Shown here: piece after piece, positions 1 through 5,157 of the stretch | Position numbering within the stretch: the stretch's first letter is position 1 | Layout: each line of letters starts with the position of its first letter | Assembly: GCA_030833265.1 (NCBI GenBank) | Contig: JAURHO010000125.1 | Location: 1 to 5,157, forward strand | Length of the DNA: 5,157 bases | Reading direction: 5' to 3' | Origin: Crocinitomicaceae bacterium | GTDB taxonomy: Bacteria; Bacteroidota; Bacteroidia; Flavobacteriales_D; Crocinitomicaceae | Notes under the pieces: model-generated | Databases searched by the model: none | Seen by the model: the letters and a program-made list of their open reading frames with translations, nothing else | Told to the model about the DNA's origin: nothing | Translations under genes and position numbers: made by a program

Positions 1-1388
1 CCAACGTCGTTTGTGAGTTCGGTGACATTCCAATAATGTACAGTGCCCGCGTTTGCCTGAGATTTCAGTTGAACGCGCAAAGCAGTGTTTGTGTTTTTTA
101 CACGCAAACGCATTTGAGGCTTGCCATTTAAGGGATGGGCTGCATCTGCAGAAATATTGTACCAAATGGTATCTTGATTGACGACCAGAAAAGTGTCGAT
201 ATAACTTGTAGTGGTTGCGGTGTTATAAAAAGGAGTTTCGGCTAATAAGATGTTGGAACTATTGGTAACAATTAATCCATTTTCAAAGGCTTGGCCTGCT
301 TCGCCCCATGCATGGATACTCTGGCCCCACATATTTGGGTTGGCGCTGTAGTCATAGAATTCAATTCTTGATTTAAGCAGGTCGTTGTTAAAGGTTTTTT
401 TCAAATGAAAATTTACAGACCCATTATTTCCTCCGGAATTGACAAACACGACACCTAAATTACTAAAGGCATCGATGGCTTGGCTAAGCAGCGATGTACC
501 ATCTAGGGTTCCAAAATGATAAAGCCCCCAGCTCATGTTGATGACTAAGCGTTTGTCAGCGGCGAGTGCTTTTTGATACATCCATTGCCAAGCATCAAGG
601 ACAGCGCCTTCATCAACTAGAAAAGTTACAAAGAGGAACTGCGCATCAAATGCAACGCCTCTGTAGGCTGTGTTGCCACCGGAACCACCAGCGATCCCGG
701 CAACGTGTGTGCCGTGCGTGCCGTAACTGTAAATGTTGGCGGTATCTGAGCCTGCTGCAAGTAAGCTACTCGGAGTGGCGTATTCAGTGCCGTAATTGAA
801 ACCATTTGGAGCAGGGCCATTTGTTTTGAATTGATCCCAAGCTGCATAAATGCGATTGGTTTGCAAGAGGGTGTCATAAAAGACAGGATGTGTGTAGTCA
901 AAGCCCCAGTCTGTCACGCCAATGAGTACATTTTTACCGGTGTAGCCTTGCGGTAAGCCGTAGCCTTGGTGCACAGAATCGGCATGGAGGTCTATGATGG
1001 CTTTGTCGAGGTTAGGATTGATTTTACCGGCAATTTCGATGTATGCCAAGCCCTTCAGCTCGAGGAGTGCAGACAACTTTTGTAGCGGAACTTTGATGCT
1101 TAAAAATTGTTGGACCGGAGCGGAAAAAAGAATGCGTTGCCACTTGAGTTCTTCGGGATTGAAGTGCTCGTTGGAGCGTGCAAGCATCGAAAGATACCAA
1201 CGCCCATCGATGTTATAAATTGGGTAGCTCTTAGTGAGTTCTAGATTGACCTCGCCATTGGAACGCAATAAACTGCTTTGTATTTGCGTGATTTCATAGC
1301 GGTCTGAGGCGCTCAGTTGAGGCGCGGCCCAAGCAGCATTTAAAATTGAAATCAGGAAGGAAACACAAAGAAAAATTCCGAAGCGCAT
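1..1388 (-). CDS. Secreted S8 (subtilisin-like) serine peptidase, 3' end off the window
   Basis: This is an exported serine endopeptidase; 462 codons are visible and the frame is still open at base 1. The ATG at 1386-1388 gives a clear signal peptide: M-R, then a hydrophobic stretch to about residue 18, then AAWA-AP, with likely signal peptidase I cleavage after Ala21. Residues about 25-140 look like a prodomain. The catalytic domain follows: Asp160 in GVTDWGFDYTHP, His225 in YGTHGTHVAGIAGG, and the oxyanion-hole Asn321 in NSGGNNG. The catalytic Ser motif (GTSMA type) is not reached, although 140 more residues are present. Residues about 325-462 therefore look like the beta-rich insertion seen in many Bacteroidota S8 peptidases. 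The start is 26 bp after the nitroreductase stop, so co-transcription is possible. There is no convincing Shine-Dalgarno sequence. A C-terminal sorting domain may lie beyond the window, but that is inference. The family call is firm; the substrate is unknown. Confidence 0.93.
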   Translation of the reverse strand, partial: MRFGIFLCVSFLISILNAAWAAPQLSASDRYEITQIQSSLLRSNGEVNLELTKSYPIYNIDGRWYLSMLARSNEHFNPEELKWQRILFSAPVQQFLSIKVPLQKLSALLELKGLAYIEIAGKINPNLDKAIIDLHADSVHQGYGLPQGYTGKNVLIGVTDWGFDYTHPVFYDTLLQTNRIYAAWDQFKTNGPAPNGFNYGTEYATPSSLLAAGSDTANIYSYGTHGTHVAGIAGGSGGNTAYRGVAFDAQFLFVTFLVDEGAVLDAWQWMYQKALAADKRLVINMSWGLYHFGTLDGTSLLSQAIDAFSNLGVVFVNSGGNNGSVNFHLKKTFNNDLLKSRIEFYDYSANPNMWGQSIHAWGEAGQAFENGLIVTNSSNILLAETPFYNTATTTSYIDTFLVVNQDTIWYNISADAAHPLNGKPQMRLRVKNTNTALRVQLKSQANAGTVHYWNVTELTNDV

Positions 1389-1414
1389 CCCCAAATATAA
1401 GCATTTTTACGCAG

Positions 1415-2050
1415 TTAAAGCTTCGTAAAAAGTGAATTTAAGGGCCTTCTGACCTTCTTCAAATGTTGGTATTTGTCGTCTTCAGCACGTTTGCCAATGG
1501 TGCAAATGAGTACGCTGTGCAGGCCTTGTTGCTCGAGCTGAAGTAGTTCGTCAAGGGCAGTTGGTACAAACCCTTCCATGGGTGTAGCATCAATTTCGAG
1601 CAGGGCGCAGGTGTGCATCAATTGCCCAAGCGCAATATAGGCCTGCTTGCTGTTCCAAATTTTGACATCAGTTTGTGGTTTGCTTCCGATAGCCGTGTGT
1701 AAATGACTTCTGAACCCTTGAATTTGGGCTTCCTCCATTGAGCGTTCATCGCGCATGCGATCTGCATGGGCATCGAGAAAAGCAGCATCAAGCTCATTTT
1801 TGGCGCAAATAACAAGAACTGCCGACGCATCTATAATTTGTTGTTGATTCCAAGCGATTTCTTTGACTTTTTCTCTGAGGACGCTGTCTTCAATCCAGAA
1901 AAAATGCAAAGGTTGTAAGCCATAACTACTCGGCGTTAATTGCAAACTTTTTTCAATGAGCGCCAATGTTTCAGCATCGAGCTGAAAGTTCGGATCGTAT
2001 TTTTTAGCGGCATAACGCCAGTTCAGTGCTTGTTCTATTTTAGCTTTCAT
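1415..2050 (-). CDS. NfsB-type NAD(P)H-dependent nitroreductase family flavoprotein
   Basis: This is a cytoplasmic FMN enzyme expected to use NAD(P)H to reduce nitro compounds, quinones or similar acceptors in two-electron steps. It has 211 residues, close to E. coli NfsB (217). FMN-site segments are visible in order: R12-Y-A-A-K16 near the N-terminus, PSSYGLQPLHF at 40-50, WNSKQAYIALGQ at 132-143, DATPMEGF at 154-161, and K199-V-R201 after the C-terminal GKRAEDD. The classical SSxNxQP motif has Gly44 in place of Asn, and the residue matching NfsB Ser12 is Ala14; SSYGLQP is, to my recollection, a common variant in related proteins. An in-frame TAA at 2057-2059 lies three codons upstream of the ATG, so the start cannot move into the polypyrimidine tract. 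The gene follows pirin by 129 bp with no visible promoter or terminator between them. The physiological substrate is unknown; the family is certain. Confidence 0.95.
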   Translation of the reverse strand: MKAKIEQALNWRYAAKKYDPNFQLDAETLALIEKSLQLTPSSYGLQPLHFFWIEDSVLREKVKEIAWNQQQIIDASAVLVICAKNELDAAFLDAHADRMRDERSMEEAQIQGFRSHLHTAIGSKPQTDVKIWNSKQAYIALGQLMHTCALLEIDATPMEGFVPTALDELLQLEQQGLHSVLICTIGKRAEDDKYQHLKKVRRPLNSLFTKL

Positions 2051-2059
2051 GTTTTTTTA

Positions 2060-2146
2060 TTTTCTTTCTCTCTTTCTCTCTTTCTCTCTTTCTTTCTCTC
2101 TCTCTCTCTCTTCTCTTCTTTCCTTTCCTTTCCTTTCCTTTCCTTT
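2060..2146. repeat. 87-bp uninterrupted polypyrimidine/polypurine tract of simple repeats
   Basis: Every plus-strand base here is C or T. In order, the tract holds a perfect 35-bp mirror repeat (2061-2095) that includes three TTTCTCTC units (2065-2088), eight TC dinucleotides (2095-2110), a mixed TTCTC stretch, and five exact CCTTT units (2122-2146). It occupies most of the 129-bp spacer between the pirin stop and the nitroreductase ATG, ending 9 bp before that ATG. In the transcript of the minus-strand genes it reads as a purine-only leader with AAAGG units. Such tracts can slip in length and can form triplex (H-DNA). Whether it is functional is unknown. Confidence 0.95.
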
Positions 2147-2179
2147 GCGTTTTATCTTCTTAGCTTAGCATTCCCCATT

Positions 2180-2878
2180 CTAATTCATAGGAACTTCGAT
2201 GACCAGAATTTTACTGGGTTGCTTGCTCTGAATATGAATGATTTCAGCTTGAGAAATGCCCATAGCATCTTTGGCTTGAAGTACTTGATTTTCAATTTCA
2301 ACTTCACCTTCAACAACCATTAAATAAATGCCGTTGCCTTCTTGCTTTAGTTGGTAACTAAAATCGGCGTCAAAATTCCCCATAGATAAATAGGCATCTT
2401 GGTGTATCCAGGTACTTAAACCAGTTTTTTCTGGCCCAACGAGTAAAGTAAATTCATTTTGCCCGATTTCAAATGGTCTTTGTGCATAGCGGGGCTCGAC
2501 CTGTTTTTTATCAGGGAAAATCCAAATTTGAAATAAGTTGAGCGCTTGATCGTGGTTTGGATTGAACTCGCTATGGTATATACCCGTACCCGCAGACATC
2601 ACTTGCACCTCACCAGCTTGAATGACCTCGCTAAAACCCATGCTATCTTGGTGTTTGATGGCGCCACTTAGTGGAATGGTAATGATTTCCATGTTGTCGT
2701 GGGGGTGTTTTCCGAAGCCCATGCCCGGCGCTACGATGTCGTCGTTTAAAACGCGCAGCATCCCAAAATGGATGCGTTCTGGGTTGTACCAAGAGGCAAA
2801 ACTAAAAGAGTGTTTCGCATCGAGCCAGCCATGATTGGCATGACCTCTAGATGCAGCTGAATGGAAAACCGTTTTCAT
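2180..2878 (-). CDS. Pirin family protein (YhhW-like bicupin, possible quercetin 2,3-dioxygenase)
   Basis: This is a cytoplasmic two-domain cupin of 232 residues; E. coli YhhW, which has quercetinase activity, has 231. The N-terminal cupin carries family signatures: SRGHANHGWLD at 10-20, FSFASWYNPER at 25-35, LRVLNDD at 41-47, and HPHDNMEI followed by SAGTGIYHSE. The four metal ligands are His58, His60, His102 and Glu104, all present. The C-terminal cupin spans about 150-232. The start is placed at the ATG at 2876-2878, giving MKTVFHSAASRGHANHGW, because the family begins this way. An in-frame ATG at 2905 would add nine residues and run through the likely promoter. It is the first gene of a possible pirin-nitroreductase-peptidase unit and is divergent from spmAB. 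The true substrate cannot be read from the sequence; some pirins act as protein partners rather than dioxygenases. Confidence 0.93.
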   Translation of the reverse strand: MKTVFHSAASRGHANHGWLDAKHSFSFASWYNPERIHFGMLRVLNDDIVAPGMGFGKHPHDNMEIITIPLSGAIKHQDSMGFSEVIQAGEVQVMSAGTGIYHSEFNPNHDQALNLFQIWIFPDKKQVEPRYAQRPFEIGQNEFTLLVGPEKTGLSTWIHQDAYLSMGNFDADFSYQLKQEGNGIYLMVVEGEVEIENQVLQAKDAMGISQAEIIHIQSKQPSKILVIEVPMN

Positions 2879-2893
2879 GCTTAATTTTTGGTG

Positions 2894-2925
2894 CAAAGTA
2901 AGCACTTCTTATGCGCTCAATTCAA
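2894..2925 (-). promoter_or_regulatory. Candidate Bacteroidota-type promoter for pirin
   Basis: On the minus strand, TTACTTTG (2901-2894) matches the TAnnTTTG -7 element at seven of eight positions. TTG triplets lie upstream at 2920-2918 (16-bp gap) and 2925-2923 (21-bp gap), either of which could be the -33 element. Transcription would start a few bases after 2894, leaving a very short leader before the ATG at 2878. This supports that ATG over the one at 2905. Confidence 0.55.
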
Positions 2926-2937
2926 TAACACATGTTA
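2926..2937. promoter_or_regulatory. Short dyad in the divergent spacer (possible operator)
   Basis: TAACA-CA-TGTTA is a perfect 5-bp inverted repeat with a 2-bp centre. It lies next to the proposed pirin -33 element and upstream of the spmAB promoter region. A dyad of this size can occur by chance, so function is only a possibility. Confidence 0.2.
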
Positions 2938-2943
2938 ATACTT

Positions 2944-2977
2944 TTTGTTGGGAATTGTCGGGCTTTGCTAGAAATTG
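2944..2977 (+). promoter_or_regulatory. Weak candidate promoter for spmAB
   Basis: TTTG at 2944-2947 is followed after 21 bp by TAGAAATTG at 2969-2977. The second element resembles TAnnTTTG but has one extra base and a mismatch. It is placed correctly for a short leader before the ATG at 2992. This is weak evidence: position and spacing fit better than the sequence. Confidence 0.25.
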
Positions 2978-2986
2978 TGCAATTTC
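2971..2986. promoter_or_regulatory. 16-bp dyad just before the spmAB start (candidate operator)
   Basis: GAAATTG-TG-CAATTTC is a perfect 7-bp inverted repeat around a 2-bp centre, ending 5 bp before the ATG at 2992. The 2-base loop is too small for a good RNA hairpin, so a DNA site for a dimeric regulator is the more natural reading. It overlaps the weak -7-like element and could repress the operon if bound. Confidence 0.4.
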
Positions 2987-2991
2987 GTTCT

Positions 2992-4434
2992 ATGGTATTA
3001 AGTCGTTTTTGGCTGGTAATTTTCATCAGCTCCATATTATTTGTAATGTTTTCGGTTTTTTCCGGGCAGTTTTACAGCATTGATTACGTCCTGAATGGCA
3101 AAAAAGATGACCCTATTTTAATCGGTGAAACATATAAGTGGAAGCTCCCTCAACATGTTGTTGAAAGCATGGCAAGGGCTGATAACAATACCTTTATCAA
3201 AGATGTAAATCCCAATGATCAAGATACAAGCTATGTATTAAAGGAAAAAACCGTGCTGATTTATTCAGGTGTTCAAAAATCAGACGGCTTACTCGTGACT
3301 GCAAAAGCGAGTTTGTTTGACCTTATTTTGCCACTCATGGCCTACTTAGCCTTTTTTGCGGGCATCATGCAGCTCCTCATAGATTCAGGTGCAACTGAAA
3401 AATTAGCCAAAAGACTCAGCCCTTTCTTTCAAAAAGTGTTCCCGAGTGTCCCAGCTGGGCATCCGTCTATCACTTACATGACCATGAATTTCTCAGCTAA
3501 TTTCTTGGGCCTCGATTCTGCCGCTACACCTTTTGGCTTAAAAGCCATGGAAAGCTTACAAGAACTCAATCCCGACAAACAAAAAGCATCGGACGCCCAG
3601 ATCATGTTTTTAAGTTTGCATGCAGCGGGCCTCACTTTAATACCAACCTCAATTATTGGTTACCGTGCCGCCGCAAATGCAGCTAATCCTGCCGATGTCA
3701 TGCTTCCGTGCATCATTACTTCATTTATCGGGACACTCGCAGCCTTTTTCATAGTTGGCATCAGACAGCGTATTTCCTTCAAAAGTGGCCTGCTTTTGGG
3801 CGTTTTGATGGGCGTTATTGGTGCAATCTTAGGTTTGCTTTTTTATGTAGGTTCTTTGGACTTAGTCGAAAAAAACTATTTCACCAATAATTTTTCAGGT
3901 ATCCTTTTATTCGGAATTATTGTATTGACCTTGCTTTTTGCATTTAAAAACGAAGCGAAATTCAAAGAAAAAGAAACAACTGTTTTTGATGCATTTGTGG
4001 TGGGCGCCCGTAGTGGTATAGACACCGGTGTTAAAATCTTCCCTTACGTATTAGGGATGTTGGTTGCTATTTCTGTGTTCCGAAATTCGGGCTTGTTTGA
4101 GCTCATCGCAGTCGGGATTTCTAATTTGTTTCAATATGCCGGTGTCGGTAAGGAAATCACAGATTCTTTGCCTGTGGCACTCCTCAGACCTTTTAGTAGT
4201 TCTGGTTCCAGAGGCTTTATGATTGATGCCATGAATCAGTTTGGCCCAGATAGTTTAGCAGGGCGCTTATCTGCGATTTTTCAATGTTCAGCCGAAACAA
4301 CTTTTTATGTAATTGCCGTCTATTTTGGCGCCATTAACGTGCGCAATACGCGCTATACCTTAGGTGTGATGCTGCTAGTGGATCTTATTTGCGTCCTTGC
4401 TGCAATTGCGGTTGCCCTTTGGTTCTTTGCTTAA
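2992..4434 (+). CDS. Fused SpmA-SpmB membrane protein with nucleoside-recognition (Gate) domains
   Basis: This is a 480-residue multi-pass inner-membrane protein that joins the equivalents of SpmA and SpmB, separate spore-maturation proteins in Bacillus. The ATG at 2992 puts a membrane segment at residues 6-24. Residues about 28-105 form a hydrophilic region absent from compact SpmA proteins. The first Gate half follows at about 106-258, with NFSANFLGLDSAATPFGLKAM at 166-186 as the SpmA signature. Further hydrophobic segments lie at about 266-287 and 303-318. The SpmB half spans about 335-480: GVKIFPYVLGML (346-357), ALLRPFSSSGSRG (396-408), GPDS (418-421), ETTFYV (435-440) and AVYFGA. An in-frame ATG at 2932 is possible but would put the 2971-2986 dyad inside the coding region. 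The gene probably forms an operon with the repeat protein 19 bp downstream. The transported or sensed molecule is unknown; sporulation is not implied in this phylum. Confidence 0.93.
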   Translation: MVLSRFWLVIFISSILFVMFSVFSGQFYSIDYVLNGKKDDPILIGETYKWKLPQHVVESMARADNNTFIKDVNPNDQDTSYVLKEKTVLIYSGVQKSDGLLVTAKASLFDLILPLMAYLAFFAGIMQLLIDSGATEKLAKRLSPFFQKVFPSVPAGHPSITYMTMNFSANFLGLDSAATPFGLKAMESLQELNPDKQKASDAQIMFLSLHAAGLTLIPTSIIGYRAAANAANPADVMLPCIITSFIGTLAAFFIVGIRQRISFKSGLLLGVLMGVIGAILGLLFYVGSLDLVEKNYFTNNFSGILLFGIIVLTLLFAFKNEAKFKEKETTVFDAFVVGARSGIDTGVKIFPYVLGMLVAISVFRNSGLFELIAVGISNLFQYAGVGKEITDSLPVALLRPFSSSGSRGFMIDAMNQFGPDSLAGRLSAIFQCSAETTFYVIAVYFGAINVRNTRYTLGVMLLVDLICVLAAIAVALWFFA

Positions 4435-4453
4435 TTGAATAAAGAAGCGTAAC

Positions 4454-4879
4454 ATGAGTCTAGCACAATTATCCTATCCGTCCTTGGTGATTTTAGCCTT
4501 CGCCAAAGCAGTTGAAGGCAATAAAGAATTACAGACTTGGTTACAAGAAAATGGCTACCCTGAGCTTTTTATGGCTGCTCATGCCATTCGTTTGCAAGAT
4601 CCTGCGCGTCAATGGCTGATTAAAAATGGTTACCCGCATTTGTTAGCCATGATTGCAGCGGCAGAAGGCGATGAAAAAGCACAGAAATGGCTCAAACAAT
4701 ACGATTACATGGTGTTGTATCATATTGCAATGGCTGTTGAGCACGAGAAAGAGAGTTGGTTTTGGTTGCGTCAAAATAGTTCACCCGAACTCATTATTTT
4801 GACCAAATCTATTCAAATGATCAAAGATCAAATTGAAGAAAACCACAACGACGTACACGCTATCCATAAAGATTTATAG
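4454..4879 (+). CDS. Small alpha-helical protein of 25-residue WL-N-GYP repeats, function unknown
   Basis: I do not recognise a named family. The 141-residue protein has no signal peptide and consists of about four and a half tandem repeats. Trp29, Trp54, Trp79 and Trp104 are exactly 25 residues apart. The unit is roughly [G/S]-Y-P-x-L, a hydrophobic alanine-rich helix, a charged turn, and then x-W-L-x-x-N. Tyr8, Tyr35, Tyr60 and Tyr85 open the units; the first unit is two residues longer. The last partial unit, starting SSPEL at 109, runs into a charged tail (IEENHNDVHAIHKDL). The pattern predicts a small helix-turn-helix solenoid, which would suit protein binding. It starts 19 bp after spmAB on the same strand, so a partnership with that membrane protein is a reasonable inference. 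Its last 33 bases overlap a hairpin that may terminate the facing gene. Confidence 0.8.
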   Translation: MSLAQLSYPSLVILAFAKAVEGNKELQTWLQENGYPELFMAAHAIRLQDPARQWLIKNGYPHLLAMIAAAEGDEKAQKWLKQYDYMVLYHIAMAVEHEKESWFWLRQNSSPELIILTKSIQMIKDQIEENHNDVHAIHKDL

Positions 4880-4892
4880 CAGGTACGTCGTT
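4839..4892 (-). terminator. Likely intrinsic terminator of the E2 gene, overlapping the facing coding end
   Basis: AACGACGTAC (4847-4856) and GTACGTCGTT (4883-4892) form a perfect 10-bp stem. Inside it, after a 2-by-2 internal loop, GCTAT (4859-4863) pairs with ATAGC (4876-4880), leaving a 12-base loop. Read on the minus strand, the stem begins 19 bp after the E2 stop and is followed by GTGG and then TTTTCTTC, a moderate U-tract. On the plus strand no T-run follows, so termination is expected mainly for the minus-strand transcript. Confidence 0.65.
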
Positions 4893-4911
4893 CGTAAGGT
4901 AAAATATTCGC

Positions 4912-5157
4912 TTAGAGTAACATGGCAGCAGGCTGCTCCATGTAGGTCTTGAATGTTTGTAAGAAGGATGCTCCGGAAGCGCCATCAACAACGCGGTGGT
5001 CACAAGAAAGCGTTACTTTCATCACTGATCCCGGAACAACTTGTCCGTTTTTAACAACCGGTACTTCTTTGATACCTCCAATTGCCAAAATACAAGAGTC
5101 TGGCGGATTCACGATTGCTGTGAAAGATTCAATGCCAAACATACCTAGATTAGAAAT
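4912..5157 (-). CDS. pdhC: Pyruvate dehydrogenase E2, dihydrolipoamide acetyltransferase, C-terminal part
   Basis: This is the last 81 residues of the catalytic domain of the E2 core of the pyruvate dehydrogenase complex, which moves the acetyl group from lipoyl-lysine to CoA. The frame is open at base 5157, so the start, lipoyl domain and E1/E3-binding domain are off the window. The segment begins ISNLGMFGIESFTAIVNPP and continues with CILAIGG and then VTLSCDHRVVDGA. The His of DHRVVDG (codon 4998-4996) is the catalytic base, and the Asp four residues later completes the motif. The GMFGIESFTAIVNPP stretch fits pyruvate rather than 2-oxoglutarate or branched-chain E2 proteins. It ends normally with a TAA at 4914-4912 and converges on the repeat-protein gene. 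The E2 call is certain; the pyruvate assignment is likely. Bacterial gene names vary (pdhC, aceF). Confidence 0.93.
   Translation of the reverse strand: MSNLGMFGIESFTAIVNPPDSCILAIGGIKEVPVVKNGQVVPGSVMKVTLSCDHRVVDGASGASFLQTFKTYMEQPAAMLL

Noticed and set aside
566..1218. Short plus-strand and alternative minus-strand open frames inside the peptidase gene
   Set aside because: They overlap the well-supported S8 peptidase, whose frame carries the Asp, His and Asn motifs. The alternatives have no family features.
1392..1399. TATATTTG on the minus strand, an exact TAnnTTTG match just before the peptidase start
   Set aside because: There is no TTG at the proper -33 distance and only three bases separate it from the ATG. 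It would require a nearly leaderless message, so I treat it as likely chance in AT-rich sequence.
1940..2323. Plus-strand open frame of 127 codons rich in Ser, Leu and Phe
   Set aside because: It is a by-product of translating the CT repeat and lies antisense to the ends of the nitroreductase and pirin genes. Its composition is low-complexity and it has no recognisable domain.
2575..2584. GGTATATACC perfect palindrome
   Set aside because: It lies inside the pirin coding region at conserved codons, and a single 10-bp palindrome is expected by chance.
2879..2905. Upstream ATG adding nine residues to pirin
   Set aside because: The family starts at the MKTV-type methionine, and the extension would cover the likely -7 element and the short leader.
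2932..2991. Upstream ATG adding 20 residues to the SpmAB fusion
   Set aside because: The extra residues would precede a complete first membrane helix and would place the 16-bp dyad and candidate promoter inside the coding region. It is not fully excluded.

Overview
The window looks like an ordinary chromosomal segment of a member of the Bacteroidota, with moderate-to-low GC by eye. The evidence is a fused SpmA-SpmB membrane protein of the kind found in non-sporulating Bacteroidota, a secreted S8 peptidase with a large insertion, gene starts without clear Shine-Dalgarno sequences, and sequences resembling the TTG / TAnnTTTG promoter. The genus cannot be named from the sequence. I see no mobile element, CRISPR array, tRNA or rRNA.

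Layout: On the minus strand, reading from 2878 down to 1, lie a pirin-family quercetinase-like protein (2180-2878), an NfsB-type nitroreductase (1415-2050) and a secreted subtilisin-like peptidase (1388 down to the window edge, truncated before its catalytic serine). The pirin-nitroreductase gap of 129 bp is mostly an 87-bp uninterrupted pyrimidine tract (2060-2146). It contains a perfect 35-bp mirror repeat, eight TC units and five CCTTT units. On the plus strand, divergent from pirin, lie spmAB (2992-4434) and, 19 bp later, a 141-residue protein (4454-4879) made of 25-residue repeats with tryptophans at exactly 25-residue intervals. Convergent with these, on the minus strand, is the C-terminus of dihydrolipoamide acetyltransferase, the E2 of pyruvate dehydrogenase (4912-5157), truncated at the right edge.

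Regulation: The divergent spacer at 2879-2991 carries a plausible pirin promoter, a weaker candidate spmAB promoter, and two short dyads that may be operators. A hairpin at 4847-4892 overlaps the last codons of the repeat protein and is placed as a terminator for the E2 gene. Pirin and nitroreductase could both act in redox metabolism. SpmAB and the repeat protein look like a two-gene operon of unknown job. The points most worth a second look are the polypyrimidine tract, the 25-residue repeat protein and the terminator hidden inside a coding end.
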